A stretch of DNA of 64,000 bases from Syncephalis fuscata (Eukaryota > Zoopagomycota > Zoopagomycetes > Zoopagales > Piptocephalidaceae), in assembly GCA_025786725.1 (NCBI GenBank), contig JAHLTZ010000029.1, positions 124,001-188,000 of the forward strand, given 5' to 3'. Below, piece after piece: positions 26,621 to 37,071 of the stretch. Within the stretch, counting starts at the first letter, position 1; the number at the start of each line of letters is the position of its first letter. Position numbers and translations under genes: made by a program. Under the pieces are notes generated by a model, which was not told where the DNA came from, ran no database searches, and saw nothing but the letters and a program-made list of their open reading frames with translations.

Positions 26621-27365
26621 TTATTTGTTATGCCATAAAAAATTCTTTAAGGTCGACCAATGATTTGAGTCGAGATAAAGATATTGCATTGATGCCTGAA
26701 GCGATGGCTGCACGACAGGACGTTCATGACGAAATAGCCACATAATAGCACCCCATGAAAGTGCAGCAAATATTGGGAATGCTTGAGGTGGTTCACGAGG
26801 TAGCAGTCCTTTACGAGCTGGCATCTTGGCCAATCCAAGCATAACGCGAGCAAATACATAAAGAACAATCTATATTATTAGTGTCATTCAAGGAATAATG
26901 TCAGTATCGTGTCGTATTCATCTCTATTTTATTGATAACTTGCCTGCTTATTCACGCTATTGTTCTTGCCAAAGATGTAGTAGCCACCAACAAGTCCAGA
27001 TATAAATGCGTGAATACCATACTCTTTATTGTTGCATGCCTTTTTCTGCAATAGCATTAATGTCTTGTAGATGGTTACGAAAAAGGCAAGGTTACGCGCA
27101 TGTGTCTTTGTCGCATTGAAAATAATACGTGCTTTCTCTTGGAACCTAGTCGCGATAGCGTTGTAAGTAAGAGTGCTTCAGAATGCCTCATCGCTGCCAT
27201 AGAAGCGGCTAATACTTACGTGCCATCGCGAAAGAGAAACGTCATGACCAATGCATGAGGAAAGCGGATCTTTGCGCCGTAGACCGCGCCATTACGAAAG
27301 CCCTTTACAATACCGAGTACATCTTGGTACTGCGGGTCATTGATAAACTCTGTTATGCTTTCCAT
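26621..27365 (-). CDS. PXMP4: Peroxisomal membrane protein 4 (PXMP4/PMP24)
   Basis: Integral peroxisomal membrane protein of the Tim17/22/23-related superfamily; function unclear in all organisms. Three exons: 27365-27220, 27145-26944, 26869-26621, about 198 aa against 212 in human. Matches include VKGFRNGAVYGAKIRFPHAL, THARNLAFFVTIYK, ISGLVGGYYIFGKNNSVNKQ, VFARVMLGLAK and QPSLQASMQYLYLDSNHW. The second intron (26943-26870) starts with GCAAGT, a GC-AG intron with an otherwise perfect donor, and phase is preserved across it. Membership is clear; a role in peroxisome metabolite exchange is only suggested by the family. Confidence 0.93.
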
Positions 27366-29454
27366 ATTGACGGACACTTTGGATGATAAACAGGTGGTGG
27401 AGTTGAATAAAGACGATAGTTAGTGGTGTGTACGTATAAATATACACGAAGAAAGACACAGTGAAAGCAAATAGTAGTAGTAGGAGGTATAATAATAAAG
27501 CAACTGTTGTTACAAAGTAGTAATATAGTATTAATGTTGATATGTGTATTGTGATGGGAATAGCTTAATAGAATATCGCGGCATATTAGTTACCGATTAT
27601 GTGAGGTGACCTCGTGCACATGCAAGTCTGTAAATATAAATACGATGTTTTTGCGTTCTATTTCTCATTAAAGTTTCCATACCAACTTTTTTATTAAAAT
27701 AAAGTACTTATACGTACTATTACTGTTATATTTGATATTTGGCTTTAAGTTAATATGTTAAATTTCTTTTCTTATTTTGTTGAAACGTAAAATGCTATAA
27801 ATTCGAATGAATAAATAAAGAGAATATATTAAAATAGCGATAGAAATACAGTATGTTTAAGTGAGACTGAGTTGAAATCTACGAATAATATAGATAGTAA
27901 TAAAAATGACTTTTATCAATCAAGCGTGCTTAATATATAATACAATGCTGTAAAATAAAATAAGTACACAACTAGAAAGAATAAATAAATATTATGAATA
28001 AAACATAAGCTAGACATGAAAGTACTATTATCACTTTTGACTACGTCTGAGCATATGGGCAACGCTTAACAAATAATTGAAGGATCAATGAGAGGTCAAA
28101 TCGGTATTGTAATAATATTGTTGCTTTAGCCTACACATGGCGAATAGATAAACAAAATATAATAGGCTTTATTACTACAAAAATAGCATTAAGTTAGGTG
28201 AAGCTGTGCGAATTACGTCAGTGTGGCTAAACTGATCTTAGGTGCGCCAACGATGACAATGTTTTTTGTATATCAATCCACAAGACCACAATATTACACT
28301 AAAGTGGCGTTTATTCAACTGCATTGTTAAATGTAAAGAGAAATAAACGTTGTTTGTGTCTTTTCACACAAAGTTTACCTGTTTTTCTACCGGTTTCTGT
28401 CTTGGCTTGTTCTTTTGCAAACAATGCTATTCAATACGTTATTATGATTACTTTTCAGAAGCATTGACAACTAACTAGAGTTTGAATGGCCACTGACTGA
28501 TGTGCAGTCCACTGTCAACGTGTAGATAAAATCAATATTATATGGCTAAAATTGCTTGTTAAACGTAGTTTGCAATGTGCTTATTGAATTGTGTGTAATT
28601 CAGTAAATGAAGGCTACATTGCACCTGAATGATCAATGGCATCAGTAAGAGTGAGTTGTTTTATTATTGAAATGCTATAGTGAATTATGTTACAAAGAGT
28701 GCTTACTACAGTGCCAATCACTGGCTGATTTTAAAATTTACCAATTGATGCGTTAACAATGATACGGCATGCACAAGGGTATATTAAGATGTGATGTTTT
28801 GTAAATTAGATACGTTGCTTATTTGTGTAAAGGTAGTTACAGTATAGTTGAAGGAGCATTTGCCAATCAGTATATTTTATAGCCTGAAGAACAATGGCTG
28901 ATTTACGTACAACAATCTATACTTGCACAAAACACAAGTTTAATGCAATATAGTGCTGCAATATAACTATATACTTTGTTCAAGCGTAGGTAAATATTGT
29001 CATTAAAATCTTTAAGGAAAATGGGAATAAAGATACAACAATGTTAGCATTATTATTCTTACAAAGACAATACATTCATTTGGCACAAAAATATTGAATT
29101 TTTTATAGCATAATGTGGAGTGATATGCCATTTACATAGCACATGCAATTTATAATTAATAGTGTTGCACAACCTGTGTAAATTTAAATAGGTTATAACA
29201 AAGAACTAAGCTGCAAACTATTGCATCACTAATCTATTAATATACATTTGTTTCAAATTATTGCATGAATATATTGCTATAGATTATACAATACATTTTT
29301 TTGATATTCCAGCATATTCATGAACTTAAATAGCCTGCACAATACACAGAAATAGCTATTGGTATCAACAACACATCCTGATTTTTATCAAATAAGCAAC
29401 TCTATCTAGTTTCTATTAATCGCGTTTTATTATTTACTCTAATTGCATTTCCAT
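27366..29454. other. ORF-poor AT-rich region upstream of the micro-exon gene
   Basis: About 2.1 kb where neither strand has a convincing coding frame. The promoter of PXMP4 lies at the left and that of the micro-exon gene at the right. I looked for further AG-NNN-GT units or signal-peptide exons here and found none that form a series. Confidence 0.45.
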
Positions 29455-29469
29455 CAAATTAATATCATC
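29455..29469 (+). promoter_or_regulatory. Conserved leader motif before the secreted-peptide start codons
   Basis: CAAATYAATATCAYC immediately precedes ATGAAG here and in the genes starting at 57832 and 59081. It supports the chosen start and common ancestry. It may be a translation-context or leader element. Confidence 0.6.
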
Positions 29470-31380
29470 ATGAAGTTTTATATTGCCATTCTCTGCGTCG
29501 TCGTTGCAGCTTTTGTAACCAATATGGCCATAGTGGACGCTAAGATAGTTTTAATCCGTCGTGGTATGTTATGGCTACAATAAATATATAGTTGCTATAT
29601 ATTCAATAATACTATGTCTAACTAATTGTATCATTAGAACGTAAGTAATAACTACGCATCGTTATTTCAATACCTACTGTTACTATTCTTCATGTGATAA
29701 ACGCTAAATATTAATTGTTAATGCAAATTGCTTAAATTGGTATTATCAGCCAAAGGTAGATTTAGCATGGAATAGCAAATCAAATAAGATATTTGTGCTA
29801 CTAATATTTCGATTATGTTAACAGAAGGTAAATAATCATAATAACAATTAGTCATTTGTTTAATCAAACAATGTTTCATTTATCAAACAAACACTAGTGG
29901 AGCGTAAGTAGCATTTTGTATTAATCAGTTATATATTAATTATGTTCTATGCATCGTGTGCGTTTAAAATTTATACTAATAGAACGTAAGTGATACTGTA
30001 TATTAATTAACTATAAACTAATTATATGCCGTGAACTATGTTTAATGATTTTTATTAATAGAGTGTAAGAGGCATTTTTATCTTAATTAATTACATGCCA
30101 ACTAAATACTATTTACTGCGTGTACAAACGATTTAATATTAATAGGCGGTAAGTGCTTTATATGGTAATTATTTATGCATTAACTACATGTTATGTACTA
30201 TGTGGTCCACAAACTAATATCTATAGTCAGTAAGTAATATTTTATATTAATTAGATATACGCTAATTTCATAGTATGTGTTTTTATATTAAACTTTGACA
30301 TTAATAGTTTGTAAGTGGTATTCTATGACAACTGTCCATGTATTAATTACACGCTATGTACTCTACATATAAATGCTTCAATACTAATAGCTAGTAAGTT
30401 ATATACATATATATATTAGTTAACTATAAACAGCTTATACATCAATCATTATATGTATCAACAATTTAATATTAATAGAAAGTAAGCGAAAATTTAAAAT
30501 TAATTGACTATACATTAATTACCTGCTATGTATTGTGCGCATCATTAAATCAATACAATAGTCTGTAGGTGGCATTGTATATTGTTATGTACTAATTACA
30601 TATTGTGCACCATATGTATCAAAAAATTATTCTAATAGGCAGTAAGTGTAACTTTATAATAATTAATTATGCGCTAATTACACGTTATGTATTCTATGTA
30701 CCATTGACTTAATATTGATAGATTGTAAGCTATATTGTATAACTCTAATCTATAAGCTAATTACATGCTATGTAATATTTGTATCAACAACTCAATATTA
30801 ATAGCATGTAAGTGGTATTGCGTATTAATGAAATATACACCAATTATATGCTATGTACTGCGGGAATCAACAACTTGATATTAATAGGGTGTGAGTAGAC
30901 TATTGTATTAATTGATTATTCATTATTTACATGCTATGCACTGTGTGTATCAATAATTTGATATTGATAGGGCGTAAGTAATGCTATATATACCCGATGA
31001 TTATAAACTAATTTAATTCTATATACTGTACACGTCAACAACTTAATATTAATAGCATGTAAGTGGCATTATATATTTATAAATTATACACTAATTCGTG
31101 TTATGTACTGCGGGAATTAACAATTTGATATTAATAGTCTGTAAGTAATATTGCATATCAGCTATTTGTACATTAACTATACGCTATATACTACGAATTC
31201 AAAACTTTATATTAATAGGCAGTAGGTGCTATTGCATATTATTTGAATATAAATTAATTATATGCTATGTATAATGTATATCAACAATTCAATGTTAATA
31301 ATGGTAAATAGTATTGTATGATAATTGGCTATGCATTAACTATGTGCTGCAACTTTTGTTTGTTTATAGAAAAAGAATAA
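29470..31380 (+). CDS. Secreted cysteine-containing peptide encoded by an array of 3-nt micro-exons
   Basis: Exon 1 (29470-29563) encodes a signal peptide whose first residues MKFYIAILCVVVAAF and ending VDA-K-x3-LIRR resemble the paralogues at 57832 and 59081. It ends in phase 1 before GTATGT. Then follow 20 micro-exons: 29638-29640, 29750-29755, 29825-29827, 29898-29903, 29983-29985, 30062-30064, 30146-30148, 30227-30229, 30308-30310, 30391-30393, 30479-30481, 30562-30564, 30639-30641, 30722-30724, 30805-30807, 30888-30890, 30971-30973, 31056-31058, 31138-31140, 31219-31221. The last coding exon is 31370-31380 (TAA at 31378). The CDS is 171 nt (56 aa), spread over 1.9 kb with 21 introns. Every codon after exon 1 straddles an intron except the internal codons of the two 6-nt exons. 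The mature part is about 25 aa with Cys spacing C-x5-C-x6-C. The stop and following sequence align with the paralogues' stops. Function is unknown; splicing needs transcript proof. Confidence 0.8.
29564..31369 (+). repeat. Tandem array of related introns, period about 82 bp
   Basis: Donor-to-donor distances run 77, 115, 72, 76, 82, 79, 84, 81, 81, 83, 88, 83, 77, 83, 83, 83, 83, 85, 82, 81, 82. Units share a 5' GTAAGT, a central ATGCTATGTACTGTG-like box and a 3' end AATATTAATAG. The units starting at 30808 and 31059 share the rarer TGTACTGCGGGAAT and both follow a CAT micro-exon, a sign of block duplication. The last unit (donor-like GTAAAT at 31304) has lost its AG acceptor and looks dead. 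Confidence 0.9.
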
Positions 31381-31990
31381 ACGGTGGCTCCAAGACGTTA
31401 GTATTGATCATGTAGTTAAATCACTGGCCCAACTTACTTTAGGCACATATTTGGCGAAGAACAAGGCTATTAAACAGCTGCATCGTTCAATTCATTTATA
31501 TGCCAAGTATTAAGCAATACCTCAACTTATTCAACTTTAATCAATAACATTATCGCCTTATCAATAAGTCTACTGCTAGTTATACCTATTCAGCTATGCA
31601 AACTATAGTAATAAATATATCAATTTATCCTAGCTATATGTAACCGAATTATTATATTTATGTTCATGGTTTATTTGCACCAAAACATTAACATAATACT
31701 CATATAAATATGCGATATTACAAGTATAAATTGTAATTTAGCTTACAGCTAAATATGTATCTTGTTATTACATTCAAGCCAAAGCGTAGTAATAAAATTT
31801 CATTAAATTCAAAGAGCAAGTAATTTTTTCACTTATAAGATTAATATAACTTTTATTTTTCTCTGTAATCATTCTTTTACGCTCGCCTTTCCATAAATCA
31901 TTACTTTTATGATTCAGCATACAATGCAATAGTTATGACATTCAGAAGTGCGCCTTTTGATTTCGATCACGAATATTGATTAGTATAGTT
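31381..31990. other. 3' flank of the micro-exon gene, homologous to the paralogues' 3' flank
   Basis: The first about 130 bp after the TAA align by eye with sequence after the stop codons at 58041 and 59314. Shared blocks include TGG(C/T)T(C/T)CAAGAC, ACTTTAGG(C/T)A(C/T)ATAT and ATT(C/T)ATTTATAT. The rest is an AT-rich spacer between two convergent genes, with nothing further seen. Confidence 0.6.
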
Positions 31991-32831
31991 TCAAATGCCC
32001 GTTACTTGGTCGATCAGCTTAACTGGCCCTATAACAATTAGCATTAGTAAACCATTATCAGCTGTAATAGCAACTGGTATATAGATCTTACCTGGACCAA
32101 TAGCCAGTACAGTACGTGACCCGGCTGCAATCTGAGTACGGCCTGCATCACAAATACTTTTGGCACAAAGGCCCGCCTCTTTGGCTGCAGCTTCCAACGT
32201 TAACCTAGCGAATAAAGTACATTAAATATTATTACTGCTACATCAATGCTAGTCATCTATTCAGTAACTTACATTTCCGCTTCATCACTGCATTTCAACG
32301 TAATTTTGGCTTGCCCATAAGTTTCCCAATGGCGAAGAATCTAGTGATTGCTTAGTTACATATTATACATATTTTACCGATTATTGTTATTTACCTGAGG
32401 ATTAGTTCGGCTCAATTTCTTGTAGCATCCTATTGCTGCGTGGCAACACTATTACATTCAATTAACACGATTGTTGCCAATACATCTATCACTATTATAA
32501 TTATTACCTGGGCTGCAGCCTTTCCTTTAGTCATACCAAGATCGGTACGTACAACAAGTACCTGTAGTATAATAGGTGATCAATCACCACCATCCATATC
32601 TACATCTTTAACTTACCATTTTGTATTCACCGCGTAGTGGAATAGTACTACGCTCCAATTCAGAATCATTACGCAATTTGTCCTAAATAGTATTGTTGTA
32701 GTCTTTTATATATATATATATTCAAATACGTGCCATACCTTGCTAGTTGTAGAGCTATTTCGAGCGAGATAACCAACAGTTGCCGAAATAGCTGCTAGGA
32801 ATACTATTTGCCAGTCTTCCCATTGCGCCAT
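31991..32831 (-). CDS. PTH2: Peptidyl-tRNA hydrolase 2 (PTH2)
   Basis: Recycles tRNA from drop-off peptidyl-tRNAs; the eukaryotic form is often anchored to mitochondria. Seven exons: 32831-32739, 32682-32617, 32561-32508, 32448-32395, 32340-32273, 32204-32092, 32028-31991. The N-terminus (DWQIVFLAAISATVGYLA) is a membrane anchor, as in human PTRH2. The catalytic domain shows VLVVRTDLGMTKGKAAAQ, CCHAAIGCYKKLSRTNPQ, SICDAGRTQIAAGSRTVLAI and GPG-PVKLIDQVTG. The human enzyme has CSHA where this has CCHA. About 160 aa, frame intact throughout. Confidence 0.95.
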
Positions 32832-33136
32832 GTTGTTCAGAAAAATCAATAATAGTAACACTAATAATAGTTAGTAACAACAATAGAATAACAAAATACA
32901 ACTAGAACGCAGATTAAACACAAAGTGGTAGTAATTGTGCAAGCGGTGAAAGAAATTTTACTCAATTTCTTTATTTATATTATTTACACTATAGTTAATT
33001 AACGATTATTCAACAATAACAGTAATAGTAATAACATGTTTATAATGGAGCTTCTTTATAATGATAAAATAATCATTTATGCAAGTCATTTGTTAATTGA
33101 ACCATAGTAACTATAGAACAGACATTGACGATCTAT

Positions 33137-33562
33137 CTACGTTTTGCGCTGACGAGCCTTTGACGAGTTAGAGTTGGATCGCTGGTTAAGATGGTGCGCT
33201 GGCAACCAGTCCATATCAACTTCCTTTGGTCCTTTTGAAGGTTCAGGTGTTACTCTTACTACAACGGGCTATTTTATATAATGCTGATATTAGTAACCAT
33301 ACGTTATAGTAAAAGTGTATTGACTATAGCTGCTTTACTCTAGCATACTAGATATAACTATTTACCTTTTGTGCAGGCAAGTATTTGTTCTTTGCCCAGT
33401 AAAGAATGCCAACTACTGCAGCCACACCCATAACATAAATTGATAGGCTATTTGTTTATTGACAGATCAGTTTTGTAATTTAAAAGTGTATAGCGCGACT
33501 TACAGCTGAAGGTCAAAGCCTTCTTCGTTCTCCTCGATCATTGTAGCACCGCCTGACGACAT
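33137..33562 (-). CDS. Short single-pass membrane protein with TRAP-alpha (SSR1)-like tail
   Basis: Three exons: 33562-33504, 33447-33366, 33268-33137, about 90 aa. A short acidic N-terminus (MIEENEEGFD) precedes one hydrophobic segment (LLSIYVMGVAAVVGILYW), then a basic tail with DMDWLPAHHLNQ. That pattern resembles the cytosolic tail of TRAP-alpha (D-M-x-W-I-P-x3-LNQ) of the ER translocon. The large lumenal domain of TRAP-alpha is absent: the ATG chosen leaves only about 20 residues before the membrane segment, and no further upstream exon was seen. Either a mini-TRAP-alpha, or upstream exons were missed. The assignment is inference from the tail alone. Confidence 0.6.
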
Positions 33563-33936
33563 GGTAGATAATCAATCAGTAATAACTATGGCAGAAGTAG
33601 TAGCTGATATTTAACGACGAGAATAGAGAAAAGAATAGGTAGTTGCTAGTAGTTTGCCTCTGTCGTATTATAAAAGCGCAAGAACAAGCTGAAAAGGGCT
33701 TGGATGGCCATGATATAGGCGCATGTGTGTGTGCGTGCGTGCGTGTGGTTGAAAAGAAAACGCAAGCAGCCAATCAAGCCAGTTTGCGTGTCTTGCATAT
33801 AAAACCCATCTTATTATTTTTCTCTTTTACGGCATCTAACAAAATACGACGCATACACACGCGTGTATATACCTACTTGGATCTGGTGGCCGAATATTCA
33901 GAATCCACTAAATTGTAGTAGGAATCGGCCACGACA

Positions 33937-34316
33937 ATGGCACTATTATCGTGGACACGGGCCGCATGGCCTGTTATGCGCCAATTAGCAACACCTCTGC
34001 TCCGATCAACCACGATTACTCGTCCAATAGTAACAACAACAACAACAACAACAGTAATGCCATGGGCAACTCTGTCTAGACCACAGCCATGGATGACAAC
34101 TATGACGGCAACACGTTCATTAATTGCTAATTTCTCTACTACGCGTTCGGTAGAAGGTCCATTTGCCGTAAATCCAAAACGTAAAACCGCTCGACTCAAG
34201 TCGAAACTCAAGGTAAATAGTTTAATAGAATTAAGTGTACCTATTTAACAATCGATTCATTCAAGGCAAAACAAAAAAGACTAAGGCGTAACAAAACAAA
34301 AGGTCCTTGGAAATAA
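33937..34316 (+). CDS. Small basic, probably mitochondrial protein (unidentified)
   Basis: Two exons: 33937-34212 and 34266-34316, 108 aa. The N-terminus is rich in Arg, Ser, Thr and Ala without acidic residues, with a poly-Thr stretch, and contains SLIANFSTTRS, like a mitochondrial presequence and cleavage region. The mature part is very basic (PKRKTARLKSKLK, then KQKRLRRNKTKGPWK). Such a short, highly basic mature part is typical of small mitochondrial ribosomal proteins, but I cannot assign a family. The second exon carries only 16 residues, and the phase across the intron is intact. Confidence 0.6.
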
Positions 34317-35271
34317 TTGTCTACACTTGTTAAAACAGTGTATTAACCGGTTCATTGTCATATGTATCGGGATATATAAACAAATTAAACCGTAACACCA
34401 AAATAATTCTAGATTCTAGATTTCAATCAGTATTAACCAATGTATTTGTCATCCAATAAGCGTCTAAAATGATGAACATGTATGATTGGTAGAAATGAAG
34501 GCGGACTATTAAACAATTATATTGCTATCAGATGTGCTAATTGATAGAAGTGATGGTATGAGCACAATCTGATAATAAGTTGACGATAGAAGAAAAAGAA
34601 ACAGAATAATAACTGTATTAAATATAATTGTAATAGTAATCAAAAGAACAAGTGTAATAATTGATATAATTGATCATATTAATAAGACTTTTATCAGATG
34701 GATATCATTTAAAACTGAAACTTAAATTTTATCAAATCTTTTTCTTCTCTTTTTAAGTGGATGTGTGTCAAAGGGAAATCTCATCATTTAATTGGTTGTG
34801 AAAGAGAAAGAAACACTTACGTAGATAGAAAAAAGAGAGACATCAATATCTCGGTACAACGGGATACATTATCTCCGTAGCACACCTTTTTCTTTTTCTA
34901 CGAACGACGACGGCGACGACGACAACCGACAGAACGATATTATTGTTCGTTAAGGTTATTTGTTTTCTACGTATCTACATAGTTAATAAGAAAAGGCTAC
35001 TTTGTTTTTTACTGCTACTGCACTATTAGTACTATTGCCATTGTTATTGTTGTGCCTATTTTCTCTATTGATCTGTCATTGTCTATATAGAAAGAGTGCA
35101 TTTAGTTGTTTTTTGAACGACTCTTATCATCGGTAAGTTGATCACATATAAGCATATATACATATATATATATATATGGTGGGCAGCGATGATGAAGCGA
35201 GTTTAGGGGACGGCAATTCTATAGATAAACTAACGCTGAAGTCATTGGTTTAGCTATTAGATTCTATCAAT
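34317..35271. other. Intergenic region upstream of mitoferrin
   Basis: About 950 bp of AT-rich DNA. A short (CGA)n stretch lies near 34902-34925 and an (AT)n run at about 35158-35176. No gene is supported. Confidence 0.4.
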
Positions 35272-36465
35272 ATGGCGGAAGAACATGACTATGAAGGGCT
35301 CCCCGAGAGCATACCCCTTTATACTCACTTGCTTGCAGGTGCATTGGCCGGTATCTCCGAGCATAGCATTATGTATCCATTTGATTTTATCAAGGTAGGT
35401 TGTCATAGATCGAGTATGAATAGTGTCACTCCATGATTAATGATGATATAATCTATATGGCTATTAGACACGTATGCAAGTGATTAACCCAAATCCACAA
35501 GCTGTCTATAGTGGTATCTCTCATGCCTTGCAACGTATTCGAACGACTGAGGGTGCTCGTGTTATGTGGCGCGGTGTATCATCAATGATTATTGGTGCGG
35601 GGCCGGCACATGCGCTTTATTTTGCTACCTACGAGCATTGTAAAGAAAGATTTGGTGGTAATGTTGGAAATGAGCATCATTTCTTGGCTACGAGTAAGTA
35701 AAAGAAAATTAAAAACTATAAAAACGCTAATTAAATACTAATTAAATATTTATCAACGAATAGGTGCTGCTGGTGCTTGTGCAACAATTACAAGTGATGC
35801 CCTTATGAATCCATTTGATGGTAGGTAATAGTAATTTATATTAATAAATAATAAATATAACATTACTATACATTAATACTAACTACATTTATATTATTAA
35901 TTATATTATAGTTATTAAACAGCGAATGCAATTGCATGGATCCACTTTCAAAAGTGTACCATCCTGTGCAGTGCATGTACTTCGTACTGAAGGATTGAGT
36001 GCATTTTACGTATCATATCCAACAACACTTGTGATGAATGTACCATTCCAAGCAGTTCAGTTCTCAACCTATGAATATTTCTGCAAAGTATTGAATCCAT
36101 CGGGTGCCTATGATCCACTTACCCATATTATTTCTGGTGGATTGGCAGGATCAATAGCGGCCGCAGTAACTACACCGCTTGATGTAGCAAAGACACTATT
36201 GCAAACACGCGGCTATGCCACTGATGCTGATATTCGTAATGCTTCAGGTATGCGCGATGCATTACGCGTCATTTATCGACGAGGTGGAGTGACTGGATTC
36301 TTCCGTGGTATTAAACCACGCGTACTTGCTCATATGCCATCGACGGCCATTTGCTGGACAACTTACGAATACTTTAAGTGGATTATTGGGGCAAGAGAAG
36401 CAAACCGCATTGCCGAACTTGAGACAGATGTCCATTCAACGGCCCGTGCCACCGCCAGTCTCTAA
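35272..36465 (+). CDS. Mitoferrin-type mitochondrial iron carrier (MRS3/4 family)
   Basis: Inner-membrane carrier that imports ferrous iron for haem and Fe-S synthesis. Four exons: 35272-35394, 35468-35693, 35764-35820, 35912-36465, about 319 aa, six-helix, three-repeat carrier. The three signature sites are PFDFIKTRMQ, PFDVIKQRMQ and PLDVAKTLLQ. Mitoferrin-like neighbours are AGALAGISEHSIMYP, SSMIIGAGPAHALYFATYE, SDALMNPFDV and NVPFQAVQFSTYE, whose Met-Asn pair (LMNP, VMNVPF) recalls the metal-contact residues in this subfamily. Frame intact, length normal. Confidence 0.93.
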
Positions 36466-36477
36466 TTAACGATCCAG

Positions 36478-36502
36478 TTAGTTAGTTAGTTAGTTAGTTA
36501 AG
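36478..36502 (+). repeat. (TTAG)n microsatellite
   Basis: About six TTAG units just 3' of the mitoferrin stop codon. It is too short and isolated to be called telomeric. Confidence 0.85.
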
Positions 36503-36952
36503 CAATCAATCACAAAGCCAATCAGTTAGTTGTCTAGTCTGTTTAATTTAGCAATTCATTTTGTTTATTAATGATAGGCAATTGTTATTGCGTATATATA
36601 GAACAAAACGATACAGTCATTGATGAAATAAGGAAATAGTTTTGTTTTATTTGTTTCCTCAATCATTGCTACCTTTGTAAAGTATTTACTTTCTTGTCTT
36701 GTCATCACCTTTAATATTTGTTCCGGATTCTTCATATATACACACATTATATATTACACATTGCTAGGTGGTCATGGAAAGATAAAATTTACTTTAAACA
36801 ACGTTACAATAAATTATTTGAAAAATACATCAAAGACCAAAACTGTAGTAAATACGACATTGGGAATAATAAATAATAGATCAATAGATCGGCATAAAAT
36901 GGAGAAAAAGAATACAACGTATCGTAATAATACAAAAAAGTTAACATATGTA

Positions 36953-36953
36953 T

Positions 36954-37019
<66 letters not shown>
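36953..37019 (+). repeat. (ATAG)n microsatellite
   Basis: About 16 uninterrupted ATAG units followed by a few TTGA units, in the 3' flank of the GPCR at 37072-38625. A shorter run of the same unit lies in a VMA21 intron at about 18810-18831. The rest of 36503-36952 is AT-rich with no gene. Confidence 0.95.
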
Positions 37020-37071
37020 TGATTGATTGATAGATTCGTATTGATTGACGAGGACGATAAAGACGACGAGG

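Noticed and set aside
29564..31369. Regular 82-bp array as a CRISPR or satellite repeat
   Set aside because: Repeats are diverged, carry donor and acceptor signals in each unit and lie between a signal-peptide exon and a conserved stop; the surroundings are eukaryotic.
31370..31513. A 47-codon open frame in the last exon region of the micro-exon gene
   Set aside because: It is open only in the frame not entered from exon 1 plus multiples of 3 nt, and it aligns with untranslated 3' flanks of the paralogues; treated as 3' UTR.
36478..36502. TTAG repeat as telomere-like sequence
   Set aside because: Only about six units, internal and next to ordinary genes; simple microsatellite.
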